Under the pieces are notes generated by a model, which was given only the letters and a program-made list of their open reading frames with translations, did no database searches and was not told the DNA's origin. The position numbers and the translations under genes are program-made. A stretch of DNA of 64,000 nt, taken from the NCBI RefSeq assembly GCF_963422355.1, contig NC_085102.1, positions 777,898 to 841,897 of the forward strand. The letters run 5' to 3'. Positions 1 through 11,430 of this stretch are shown in pieces. Origin of the DNA: Corticium candelabrum (taxonomy: Eukaryota > Porifera > Homoscleromorpha > Homosclerophorida > Plakinidae). How positions within the stretch are numbered: position 1 is the first letter of the stretch; every line of letters starts with the position of its first letter.

Positions 1-1064
1 TCTAATCGATCACATGACGACTACAACAAGAAGCGTGCATTACGTCTTTCTCTCCTAAAGGTCTGGGAGTTTGAGGACATCGAGGCGTCAGAACGGCTAA
101 GCTGGATGCAGTGTAAACGGGCACTAGAACAACTCCCAGAACAATTCTCAGAACTGTTCCCAGTGTAAACGAGGTATTAGATTGGTTTCACAACCAATTA
201 TCATAACTTTGGTCTCCTGCTCACTGATATTGAGACCCCATTTACAAAATACCTCAAACAGTAGCTCTCTTGAATGCCTGAACTGCTCTTCTGATTTGGC
301 CAAGATAGCGATATCATCTGCAAACTGGAGTTCATTCCATGTTGTTTCATTTAGATTTCTAGATTTAACCAATAAGACGTCCATCCATCTTGTATACATA
401 TGTATCTATTCCCTCACACTGTTGACGCCACAACCAAATTGAAAAAACAGGTTGAAAAGTGTAGGAGCCTTAGTGCAGCTTTGTTGTAAACCTTTGATAC
501 ATAAATTTCACCCTCTAAGACTTCCCTGTTTATTTTTAGAGGACACATGTCTTGTGAAATGATTTTACCAGATTGATGACTACAGGTGGAAACCCATAGT
601 TCTTCAACACACGCCACAAGGCTTCTCTTGGAACACTGTCATAAGCCTTTCTCAAGTCTACAAAGCTATATACAGTTTCTCCTTGTGTTCAGTGGTCTTT
701 TCTATCAATTGGCGAATGCAGAATATCGTATCAGTGCATCCACGATCTTTGCAAAACCCACATTGAGATTCTGCTAATTCCGCATCTGCTACAAGCTGAA
801 GACACTGCTGTAGTACTTGAGCAAAAACCTTCCCAACTACATCCAGTACACTAACGCCTCTCCAGTTATCACACAAACTTAAGTCCCCTTTCTTAGGCAC
901 CGGGACCACTACAGCATTCACCTAAGACTTAGGTACCTTTCATCCATTCCACACTGTTTTGAACAAGTCCAAGATGTACTCTTGAAAAGCTACACCTAGA
1001 TGTTTGACCAATTCCAGAAATAAACCATTTCTTCCTGCAGTTTTAGCACATTTGATGGAAGACA

Positions 1065-1145
<81 letters not shown>

Positions 1146-1164
1146 ACACACGCACACATGCACG

Positions 1165-1243
<79 letters not shown>

Positions 1244-1961
1244 AAGCCCATCTTTATGTGAAGAGCTAATGCAGTTGAATTGAGCAAATGGTTGTTGATT
1301 TAATTGCACTATAAACATTGCATATGTTAAAACAATTTGAGCAAAGCAAAAATAGGATTGCACAAACATATGCTCAATCAGCTGTCATGAATTGGGTTTG
1401 TATTTCAAAAACAGACACAGAGACAGTTGCTAATTAAGTTTCTGGATCTGTGATTTGAACCTTTTGCATGTTTGCAATAATTGGCTTTGGAAACCTAACT
1501 GTGATATTGTAGTGTCCGCGCATAGGGCCTACAGGACATTTCTGGTTGTAGATAAAATATCTGGTACCGCACTGCTGTAGTTAAAATTTTAGTTGTTATT
1601 GCGCAGTGTTATTCAATAGATCTTAGTATCACCATTACTTTGTGTACGAGTTTACAGATATAGTCTTTATGTTTTAGTAACTGTTCCTACAATGTAGGTG
1701 TTTGTGAGAAAGCAGTATAGGTCCAACATTGGGTCAATGACTCATAATTACCTGGGTTGCTGACTGTATGGATGTGATTATTGTGATCATGTGTGAATAT
1801 GTTCATAGCTGGAAGAAATGCCTGATGACATCCTTGAGGCTGCTCCCAATGAATGGTTTCCTGAAAGAAAACAATCTACCAACCACTTGCCTAGGCATAA
1901 GATTCAGCTTCCTAGCCTCGACACACTCCCTCAAGACATTCTTGAGTGTACAGATGATTAA
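1..1961 (+). CDS. 3' end of a split host gene, product unknown
   Basis: Two coding blocks on the plus strand fit one gene. Frame 1 is open from base 1 through CCA at 160-162, followed by a possible GTGTAA donor. The terminal exon is 1809-1961: an acceptor ending TTCATAG precedes CTG GAA GAA ATG CCT, and the frame runs 50 codons to TAA at 1959-1961. Both ends are phase 0, so splicing would join ...SELFP to LEEMPDDIL. The terminal exon is rich in acidic residues and proline and repeats a short theme (MPDDILEAAP, then LPQDILEC). An AATAAA lies at 2119-2124. The intron holds a LINE fragment and a CA microsatellite. I do not recognise the protein. The join is inferred; the open frames are seen directly. 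The 162 donor is weak, so the first block could instead end at its own TAA (166-168). Confidence 0.5.
148..960 (-). pseudogene. LINE-type reverse transcriptase fragment
   Basis: Minus-strand pieces of a non-LTR retrotransposon reverse transcriptase. The upstream piece (about 921-658) has VVPVPKKGDLSLCDNWRGVS, the pattern of LINE RT domains just after the first conserved block. The last piece (399-148) carries FADDIAILA, the catalytic FADD motif. A middle piece (617-414) is shifted in frame. The three parts read in the expected order with frameshifts between them, so it is a decayed fragment without endonuclease or 3' end. It sits in the intron of the left-edge gene, antisense to it. Identification rests on motif recognition. 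Confidence 0.75.
1070..1240. repeat. (CA)n microsatellite
   Basis: About 170 bases of CA dinucleotide repeat, interrupted near 1143-1168 by a short degenerate stretch with GCAC and CATG. Apparent long open frames here, read as Thr-His or Cys-Val repeats, are artefacts. Confidence 0.95.
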
Positions 1962-3179
1962 TTGTAGATGTTCACAGTGTGCATGTGTTTGCCACTATAT
2001 TTTTCATGATATTTGTGTAATGTCTGTTACTGTGCTGATCTAATTGCTATGTTAGATTGATAATCAAATTATTTAATGCTATAATTAAGTATGAGACCAG
2101 TAGCTTAGTAGTGTTGAAAATAAATGATATTACTTGTCAGGCAACTCTCATTACTGACTAAGCCAGAGGCTACATTCACAGTTAGCTAGCAAAGTGGGAA
2201 AGGCTAAATTTTTGGCTATCTAGACTGCAACCAACTGTGGCTGTACATAGAACGCATGTCAAGTCTGTCATAAATAAATTTGTCAATCTTTCACATATTT
2301 CAAATAAATGCTGTACATGTGAGAAAGGCCACTACTGCCTTCAAAACGCTCACAAGACTCAACTAGAATGAATCAGTACCTATAGTATTATGCAAAGTGA
2401 AGCAATTTTGCTTGCTACTCAGCTGCAAGAGTAGGGATTTGTAGATGACAAGGCAAGCAAGCGTTACCTGGATGATGCAACAAAACAGAAAATGTCAGAG
2501 ACAGGAAGTTGGGTTTCTAGGAACAGCTCAAAGGAGGCACAGAACTCAGGAATTGACAGATCAACTTGTGCAAAACGTCCAGTTGACATACTACTGTTCA
2601 TCTGTAACAGTTCTTAACACTATGAAGATGAATGATTACAACACAGAGGAAAATACCATCCACAGTTGTGTGCTGCATCCTAAATATGTGCCATTTATGG
2701 TTGTTTCTGTAAATACCGAACTGCATGGTTGTGGAGGGAGAAGTCAAGATAGACATATCAGTGCATTGAGACGTACAGATCATGGATAACAATCATGTGT
2801 GTGGATCATCACAGTACTGTACTTCTTGCAAACCCATCCTTAATTTTCCTACTTCTTCCTTTCTCACGAGAAGACACCAAAATGTATGTCTGCTACAGTA
2901 CTTTCTGGTGTTGCTTATGGAGGACAGCACTGCATGAGCACCTATACCTACTTGCAAATGTCATTACACTAAGATGTATAAGTAAACATCAATGATCAAT
3001 GAGATTATATCAGTAAGAATCACAGTAGATGTCCAAACATGCATACTGATTCTCTGGTCTACATCTGAAGAGTTACAACTACCGATTTATAATTTATCTG
3101 TCAATCTAGACTCTTTTTAAGTTACCACACGGCTCATCCATCAACTTGAAATCATTGCAAATACCATTTAATTCGTGCA
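1962..3179. other. 3' UTR and intergenic stretch
   Basis: Follows the stop codon of the left-edge gene. AATAAA at 2119-2124 is a plausible polyadenylation signal. The open frames here lack splice context or recognisable motifs, and I see no repeat structure. Confidence 0.4.
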
Positions 3180-4319
3180 TTAGACTACAAACGTATCTTC
3201 CTGAACAGCTGTTTCAAGGTAGTGAAATTCATATTGCTCATTAGCATTGTTACGGCACACAGTGATCCATAGTCCATTGTGAGGATTAAGCACTGCATCA
3301 TACACATGTGACAAGGCTCTGTCCACAGATGGACTAAATGTAATACCAAGAGAGTACTTTGGAGTTAACTCATATCGGAGTTCCCAAAAGTGAGCGTTCT
3401 TGTTTCTCCATTCTGACCACCGTCTGTTGTTGACACAAGTTTTTGACAGAGCAGACCACTCATGTACTCTAATTGCACTGTCATCATTGTACTGGTAACC
3501 AGCACAAACACTGCCATCACATAGAGCCACATAAAAATCACTGTCACGAGTGAGGTTTGACATGTAAAATGTGATGATCACAAGGTAAGTAACCTCTGAT
3601 GACAGTCTACGAGGAGCAGCAAGTTCCACCTGTACAGAGACCAAACAACAACAATATACCATTTCATATACCCAGATCAAGTGTACCGAGAATTCTGAAA
3701 CAGCGCCCAGCCAAAAGCTCACCCACTGGTAGAAACTGTTCTCATTTACAGCCCTTGGGCTGCTAACGAGAATCAAGATTGTGGTGTGCGATTCGACGTC
3801 GCCGCCGAGAGTTAGTCGATATTCCGAGGCTGTATTAGTAACACACGTTACTATACTACAATGTACGTACAGGTTTGTCAACCAGACAGCGATCTTACAC
3901 TGTGGATTAAAGAAGGAACCTCTAAAGAAATGCCTGATGAGGGCAGTCAGGTCTGGTCGCACTCCTAAGTTTATAAAGACTTAGTATGCAGGATGCTGCA
4001 AGATGTGCCTCACACTTGCCTTCTCTGTGGTGCTCAAGTCAATTTTGACAATTTCTAGAGTTCTCTGTAAACCGCTCGGGCGTTTACTCAGAACAGATTT
4101 TCTTCCATAAAACTTCCAATTTTGCATATTGCTGCCCTGGGTGCTGTTTTGGAAATTCTTGGTACAGTCAGTAACTACGTGTATGTAGGCACTCTTCACA
4201 TGCTACATGTATGAGTTAATATATGATTAGGGTGCTATATGGCTTATAGCAGCATGAAGGATGAGGTTATCGCGCAAGGCAAGCTGAGGTCTATAACCCC
4301 GCCCTGAGTGCTTCTAAAA

Positions 4320-4390
<71 letters not shown>

Positions 4391-6438
4391 CACTGCAATA
4401 CAAGAAATTTATACCATGATCATGTGACGTAAGGGTGGAATAAGTTACTTCCAGTTAATACCACACCCTCTCTTATACCATGATCATGTGATGTGCAACC
4501 AGTCACGAGCATGTATTTAGATGATGTACATGACGTATTATATGGGCAGTGTACAATAAGTTACTTTCAGTTAATATCACACTCTCAAATATCACACATC
4601 AGGTGACCAAAGTCTAAAGTACTTATTCGTATGACTAACATGTTATATGGTTTCCAGCACTCGGAACACATTACCTCGGCTCACCTTGGGCAATGCCCCT
4701 AACCCTTGTGCTTATAAAAGCCATATAGCACGCTAATCATACTATACATATACACCATCTAAATAGGTGATTGTGACTGGTCAAATGTCACGTGACCAAG
4801 GTCTAAAATTTAATTAACGCTAGTTCAGGACAAAGATACGATATAATTTCAGCTGTGAGCCAGAAGTAATGGGACTTTGTAAAAGTCATGTGACTTAGCA
4901 AGTAGTGTACTTAAAGTATATGACTAGAATGACTTCTGGTTTGTGACTAGTAAATGATCATTAGCATTTTGCTAGGTGAGCGATGGTGTTCTGTCTTTAC
5001 TTACCCGGTTGCCGCGTAACAATGGTTGCATTATGTAGCAATAATTTCTGTCAAACAAACACGGGATCTCAGAAACAGACTTTCGGTTTCTCTAGATCTT
5101 TTAGCTTTCTAGTTTTTATTTCTTCATTCACGTTTCAATCATCTCACTCATCTACTCGGCTAGTCGGGTAATAACAATGGTTGCATAGCAATAATTTTTT
5201 CAAACTAACGTGCGGAAACTCAAAATCAGACTTTCCTCTTCTTCTAGCTTTTTCTTTCCATTCCTTTTGTCATGCGTCATGTTATTTCCTTATTAGTCGC
5301 GTATGAGAGCAAATCGAGAGTCATTTCACTCTTCTCGCTAAGAAATTATAATTGAGTCGACCCTCGACAGGGGACCCTTGATTCAATTCTTGCACCTATG
5401 CATATATAAATATATTAAATATAATATATCTCAACCTCAATTGACATGGCGAGAGAGGCTTGCTTCGCTTGCCAAAAGCCACAATTTGACCAGACGGCAT
5501 ATTCACCCCCTTGTGGTTGAAACTTTAGGAGTTTGGTCACCAAGTAGCCTAGAGGTTTTAACAGTGATTGCACGTCGAACATCATTCCATAACAATTCAT
5601 CTATTAGTCAGTCTGTATGTAATTTGCACCAGCAACTTTCTGTCAAATTGTGGCTTTTTAATTAATGCAAGAATGTTGATAGCCAGATTAGCATTGGAAA
5701 GTAGAGTTGGTCCTGATTTGGACCTGTAAATATATAAGAAATAATTTTAAAAAATTGTATATATACTAGCTCACTATCCCGTTGTCCGCATTCATGAAGT
5801 AGATCTCATTACAGAATTGGCAGCCACAGACGGAATTCTCATACAGTTAATTAATTTAAAGTTGTATGGAAATTTATGTTGTTGCATGAGTATCCCGTTC
5901 TAACAATTTATCACTATTCTCAAGACTTTTCATAATTATATCCCGTTCAATGATATCCCGTTCTGAGAAGTTAGCAGAGATCAAGTATCACAACGTATCG
6001 AATTTATTTGTTGAGTATCCTGTTCTAAATTTATCATGAAGTGTATCTGTAACCGAGCGTCCAGTTTCAAAAAATCTTGCTGATTGGCATATTGATCGTG
6101 ATTGCATGTTAGTTACTGTATCCTGTTGAGCTCATGCATTTCGACTGTCGTTGGACGCCATTATTACTTCGAAGACATGCTGTCTTTGCAAGGAACAGGT
6201 ATATGAAACCTGGCATCTATTCGACGTGAATCCAGTTAGGAAGAATATATGTCCGGGCAAACTTGGAAGTTACATGCAGTTACGTACTCACCCGGATAAT
6301 CCGTTCCCCGTATGTAGATGAAGTCACAACTCGTCTGACTTTCCCCATTTCGACTGTCCCGTTGGGCGTCGTCACTTCAAAGACGTTGCTGGCATTGCGG
6401 GGAACAGGTGTATCGAACGTGGCAAGAATTTGATTCGC
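3180..6438 (-). CDS. Split gene of unknown function, three phased exons
   Basis: Three exons on the minus strand join in phase 0. Exon 6438-6292 (49 codons, acceptor GTGTAG, donor CGG/GTGAGT) starts ANQILATFDTPVPRN. Exon 3899-3723 (59 codons, acceptor CCACAG, donor TGG/GTGAGC) starts CKIAVWLTNL. Exon 3629-3180 (acceptor TGTACAG, stop TAA) starts VELAAPRR and ends QEDTFVV. The 93-base intron 3722-3630 is a multiple of three and free of stops, so naive translation reads through it. The last exon has several Cys and a run of beta-like hydrophobic alternation (SEVTYLVIITFYMSN), which suggests a globular extracellular-type domain; that is inference. A MITE and a retroelement fragment occupy the long intron. 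No family is recognised. The 5' end is uncertain. Confidence 0.55.
4224..4739. mobile_element. Palindromic MITE with TA target duplication
   Basis: Terminal inverted repeats of about 24 bases (TGATTAGGGTGCTATATGGC at the left; its near-complement ends at 4739) are flanked by TA at 4222-4223 and 4740-4741. This fits Tc1/mariner-type insertion. The interior has further inverted copies of the GCTATATGGCTT motif and a (TA)n tract at 4322-4390, so the element looks like two hairpins side by side. No coding capacity. It lies in the long intron of the 3180-6438 gene. Confidence 0.65.
4322..4390. repeat. (TA)n microsatellite
   Basis: Pure AT dinucleotide repeat inside the MITE, beginning at its internal AAAGCCATATAT motif. 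Confidence 0.95.
5490..5729 (+). pseudogene. Retroelement C-terminal domain fragment
   Basis: The frame reads HPLVVETLGVWSPSSLEVL followed by IARRTS, then about 30 residues to LWLFN. After a one-base frame change at about 5660 it continues NARMLIARLALESRV to a TAA at 5727-5729. A homologous block with W-T-PSSLELL and IARKT occurs at 17250-17440. I associate this pattern (V-ET-G-W...L-IA-R) with the C-terminal part of non-LTR-like polyproteins whose RT resembles the one at 15.1-16.9 kb. That assignment comes from recalled family patterns and is not proven here. Confidence 0.5.
6139..6240 (-). pseudogene. Decayed duplicate of the adjacent exon
   Basis: This stretch is a diverged copy of the exon at 6438-6292. 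Both share the minus-strand order CCTGTTCC..., GCAA/GCAT, GTCTTCGAAGT or GTCTTTGAAGT, then CAGTCGAAATG. The copy has indels and an early stop, so it cannot encode the same peptide. It lies immediately 3' of the intact exon on the coding strand. Confidence 0.5.
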
Positions 6439-6545
6439 CTACACGGTCAAACAAAGTGTAACCGTGTTTTCCAAGACCAAGATATACGAAAAAATATCTT
6501 CTATTTCCGACGTTGCCCGCAATAAATGACACGCTCCGCACCTAC

Positions 6546-6652
6546 CATCTGACGTCAGGAATGGGCAGTTCAATTTCGGTGGAGATCCGATAAGCCGTTA
6601 CAGAGATATTCGCGCACGAGTGGAGGCGGGTTCCATCCGCAGGAAATTGCAT
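6546..6652 (-). CDS. Possible first exon of the 3180-6438 gene
   Basis: An ATG at 6652-6650 opens a 35-codon frame beginning MQFPADGTRLHSCANISV, followed by a good donor ATG/GTAGGT at 6545. That donor gives phase 2, which does not fit the phase-0 exon at 6438. A weaker donor GAC/GTCAGA at 6553 would fit. Either this exon uses the weak donor or it belongs to another transcript. Confidence 0.3.
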
Positions 6653-8471
6653 CGTCGTGGGAGAAGTCCGGAAGAAGTCCGGAAGACAACGGCAGCTTCA
6701 CTTTCGACCTCTATGGATTCAGCATGTGCAAGCCAAATTCGGTGGTGAGCAGCCTCGCCGTCTTGGAGATCCTTTCATACAAACAGATACACACACAGAC
6801 TGACAGCTCTCCTTTATATAGTAGATACAATTGCGCTAACGCCGCTTCCGTCTGTCCGTCCCGTCCCATCCCATCCATATGCACGCAGTGCGGCGGGTTG
6901 GGTGCGATTTTGACTGGCTCGCTCTCGACTCGCCGGGGACTCGACTCGGTTGGGCTTTGTTTCGTTGCAGAATTTGCGTCATGCTGTAGACGGGAAGTAG
7001 ACTCGGGGCGGGGCGGGTTCAATTTCCACTGCCTTCCACGTGCGCTCGGACTTGCCGGGTGTAGGCTAGTATATATAAATATAATATATCTCGACTTCAA
7101 TTGACATGACAGGCTCGCTTTGTTCGCTAACTATCTGACTATGCCCATCATGCTCCACACCCTTAGTTCCGTCCAGTCACATAGTGGTACTTGCAATAAT
7201 TATTGATGATACATTGCAACCACAGACAATGAACAAACTGCCAATCAGATCTGAAAACATTCATGAGTGTTTACCAGAACAGTGTAATTCATGTTAGAGA
7301 CCGCAAGGTCTTGTCGAAAATAAACAACAGAACTTCCATGTCTGCAACTGCTAACACAAAATCAATGACTTCTGTAGTTACGACATTTATATGAGAATAT
7401 AAAATTGCTTAACCAGGCGGGATATTGATGTCCCAAATGTGATAGCTCTTGTTACTGTACTTTGACAACTACAAACTACTTACGGACTTCGCAGTCACAT
7501 GAAATGACAGTCACTTAGTTAATAGTATGATTTTAAATAGATTTTACGAGTAGCATGCTTGAAAGGAAAATACCATATACGATGAAACATTGGCAGGAAT
7601 TTAGATTGGCAGTTTACTAAGAAATTGACAGAAAAAGCATATTGGCGGATTTTATTTTGGCAGTTGGACATCGTTGTTTGATAATTGATATATGTATGAC
7701 TCGATATTCCCCACCCAGTATAGTTAAGTGGTTGCATCACGAAGGAGTTTGCAATTGGCAGCTGTGTTTGTGGCCATCACATTTTCCTAACTTACTCGTC
7801 TCCAACTACCGCATTGAATTGCCGTGCCAGCGCAAAGAATGTGACCCGCATGACTCCTGCTTCATCATAGCTTCATGACCTCGTACTCATGTTTAACATC
7901 CATGCTAGACAGCTAGGGTGTACTATATAATAGGCACAGCAGAAGGAAACGCAGGGGTTACCCCTGTAGCCTCATCCACGTGATGTACTGTACCGTTACC
8001 TCGCCATTAGAAATCTGATTCACATGGGTGATGACGAGTCGACGTCAACATATCTTGGTGGTCAAATTAATGGCAGATTTTATATTGGCGCTATATGGTA
8101 GCATCTAAACTCGCAATTCTTCGGGACAGTCCTAACATGGTTTCCAAAAGGCTCATAGCTGTCGAAGATACTAGTACTAAAGCTGTGTTTACACCCTCAC
8201 TTCCACAGCTACGAGCATTCTGAAACCATGACAAAAATATGGTCTAGACCACAAATTTAGACAACATCTTGCTTGAAAGCGTGGCAAAAATCTATCTAAA
8301 ATCACATAAAGTGGCTGCGGTATATATGACCACAAATTCGATAACACTGTTAAAATAGTCTGTAATCATCAAAGTAACAAGAGCTATCACATGTGGGACA
8401 TAAATGTTGCTTTCATGCAATGTTAGGTTCCCATATAATTGCAGAAAGCCAGGAAGGCGATTAATTTCGCG
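6653..8471. other. Intergenic stretch with a dispersed direct repeat
   Basis: GC-richer sequence at 6840-7060, then AT-rich DNA. A segment at about 7068-7130 (ATATAATATATCTCGAC then TTCAATTGACATG) is a direct copy of 5408-5470. No convincing exon or RNA gene was recognised. Open frames here lack motifs. Confidence 0.35.
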
Positions 8472-9777
8472 TTAACACTGACACAGGTAAGTTCTATTGT
8501 ATATTTCCGATAATACACAGTAATTGCAACGATGAATTACATTGTTCTCGTAAAAGTCTTTCATGAATGGTGGCAGTTGCGATTGACAGTTTGTCCATTG
8601 ACTCTGGTCGCCATTTACAAACACCAAACGTAATACTGATCGTGGTTGGACTGCACTAAGGTAAGGAAGGATGTGGCACATTCCTGAGGGTGACAGACAT
8701 AGTAGCCTATCTACACATCCATCCACATAGTCACGATGACAGGAAGTACTGTAAAAAGACTATTGAGTATGGTACTCACAAAGTCACATGACTTCTACAA
8801 AGTTTCTTAGCGACCATAGTGTTACAAACCTGAAATCAGTACACAGGCTAACTCCTATTGTAATTAAAGTTATCTTACACACATTTATTGTTTGTATCAA
8901 AAAATTGGGAATCTGCAACCATTGCCTAACATTGATTTTTTTCTGCATTGCAAATAAAAAAGCATGCAAGACTCTAAAATAACATGATCTAAGATTAAAC
9001 CTACAACAGTGCCAATACATAATTATATCATATCACGTGGATTTTGCTAGTCCTGATTGGTTGATGCAGTGGGTACAAATCGTTTGTACGCTAATACCAT
9101 ACTGCTGTCAAAGTCAATGCGTATACCCTACTGTTGCTATGATCAACAGCACAACACAGCTGGTTTCAATAACGCCCAGATGATTTGATATGCCTTTAAT
9201 GATCGAGCTACTAAACAGCCAATTCACTTAGACTCCATCTAATTAGTTACAGAACAATACTGACAAACAAAGTAAGAAGTAAGATTTACGTACTCACAGC
9301 TCAACAGGAACGGTAATTCAAACCAACCAGTGGCCTTGCACGATACAAATTACTTATCGTATAGGCGAATCTCGGATATCGTTGTTATTCCACCTCGGGT
9401 GAGTGGCAGCTAATTGCCTCGATAATCACCTGGGCTTCCCTGGTAATTATCTCGCTTTTACCTGCCACTCCCCTTGGGGTAATAAAATGATATCCAGCCT
9501 CATGCCCATACAATAGCTAGTAAATGTACAACAGTGCCAATACATAAATGTCTACATTAGTTTTGTAGAAATCTGTTTCACATATACACATATCCCCCTA
9601 CACACACACTACAGGTATCATAAGACTTTCGAGGATATTACCAACCTTGAGCAGACGTCCATCCATAAGTGAACCCTCACCAAATTCAAGATGTGCTTTC
9701 CTGAAAACAGGTTGCTCATAAAACTGAGCATTGTCCATCAACCAGGCTGCGCTCATAAACTTGTAGTAGACAGAACC
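8472..9777 (-). CDS. Collagen C-terminal non-helical exons
   Basis: Three phased exons. Exon 9777-9646 (44 codons, acceptor CACAG, donor AAG/GTTGGT) leaves the helix as GSVYYKFMSAAWLMDN. Exon 8829-8780 is 50 bases (acceptor GATTTCAG, donor TTT/GTGAGT) and encodes VCNTMVAKKLCRSHVT plus two bases. Exon 8748-8472 (acceptor TTTTTACAG) completes the codon, reads TSCHRDYVDGCVDRLLCL and ends YNRTYLCQC with a TAA. Phases 0, 2 and 0 match exactly, strong support that all three are real. The domain is cysteine-dense and could be disulfide-linked. One N-glycosylation sequon (NRT) sits near the end. I do not recognise the fold. Confidence 0.75.
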
Positions 9778-11392
9778 CTGTGAAAATTACAGAACACAAT
9801 ACTTAGTTGCAATTTCCTTGAATATAACAGTAATTAACAAACTTGTATCCCTGAAGGCCCTGGTGGACCTGGCGGACCAAATCGGCCAGGAACTCCATTA
9901 GTTCCACGAGATCCCTATCAACAAACATGAGTCCTAGTCTAGTTATGAGCACTTGCTGCAGCAAATCACCTTAGGCCCCACTGGTCCAGGTGTGCCATGT
10001 CTTCCTGGTTGGCCATGACTGCCAGGTTGACCCTTATAATGACAATATGCCAACTTTATCAACAATTTGAGAACACCACTGGCTACTCAATTAGTAGTAG
10101 TGACACCAGTAGTCCAACAAACAATGTTCAAAGACTACAGCATCAGTAATACATTCAGTTCACATTCATTTAGTACTCACTGTTCCTGTTTACTTTTTTA
10201 CAGGGAGTGGCTAGTGAGATTTCCCTTGCGGTCCTTACCTCCTATTAGCTAAGTATAGGATCCCGACATGCACTCTCAGTGGGTGAGTTTGACCTCCGGT
10301 ATTGGAAAAATAGCATACTCTACATAGATCACTGTGCCTGACATAAACTGCTCAGTGACAGTGTACAGAATGTGCAGTGATGTAATTTATTAGATAATAG
10401 AATAATGATACCGTGATAATGTGTACCTTAGCCCTTTAGCCTTCTTTCATATGCAGAAATGCTATATATGGCTCTTCCCAAACCCCTATAACCTGAATCC
10501 AAGCTCTTATGGTTCCAATGGTATACAGATCACTTTTCTGTAACCTAGGGTAGGCTGATCGATATACTGTACAATGTAAAAAGTGAACATGAACAGAGAG
10601 TAGGTTATAGCTGGCTTGAGCACCATACAGTAAAGCAGTATGACATGGAAAATGCTTTCTCCACTCCTTTACCATTTCCCATTATAAGATACCGTATAAC
10701 CGGTTATTTCTGTTTTAAATTACTGCGATATGAGAATTAGACAAGTGTTTTAAAGGAGAACTCCCACGATTCTGTATGTAAGGTTCAGATGAAAGGTATC
10801 AGTGTGAGTGATCCATCTATCAATGATTTATAGCGCTCACCCTTCTCTGATTGCTAGTAGAAGCCTGTAAAGTAGGGGGCGTAACTGTGTAGTGTGCCGC
10901 CATTTTAAATGATGACGTCATGAGTTCATTGCTTCACGTGCAGTATAGGGGGAGTTACCTCAGTACACGTGCAAATGGTACACTGTATAGCCTTCGGTTG
11001 CTGTAACAAAGACATCGACATCATGCGAGGGGTGAGTTTCTTTACTCTACCTCTCAAGAAGCCAGAGCTCTTGAAGCAATGGCTTGTCAAGTTGCGTTTG
11101 AAAGACCCACCCGTATCCAAGCACAGCCGTGTTTGTTCTGAGCACTTTACTCCAGAATGTTTCGAACGAGACCTAAAAGCTGAGCTACTTGGAACAAAGA
11201 CCGTGAGACGTCTCAAGCCAGACGCGTTGCCTACAATCTTTTCTTTCACGGAGCAAAAACCACCACGTATCACTGGCAGGAAGCGAGCACAAAGAACTGT
11301 ACGGCCATGCCTTGCCTTACTAAACATGTAGTGCACCAACACATAACGTATTGTAGCATTACGCCTATATGTCCACAAGATGTAGACAGAAA

Positions 11393-11430
<38 letters not shown>

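Noticed and set aside
996..1369. Long open frames of Cys-Val or Thr-His repeats
   Set aside because: They are translations of the (CA)n microsatellite and are open in several frames at once.
6711..7104. Overlapping 126-129 codon frames on both strands
   Set aside because: Open mainly because of higher GC content; no splice signals, motifs or homologous copy.
8784..9020. A 78-codon minus frame overlapping the 50-base collagen exon
   Set aside because: The exon 8829-8780 is read in a different frame that fits the neighbouring splice phases; the longer frame has no motif.
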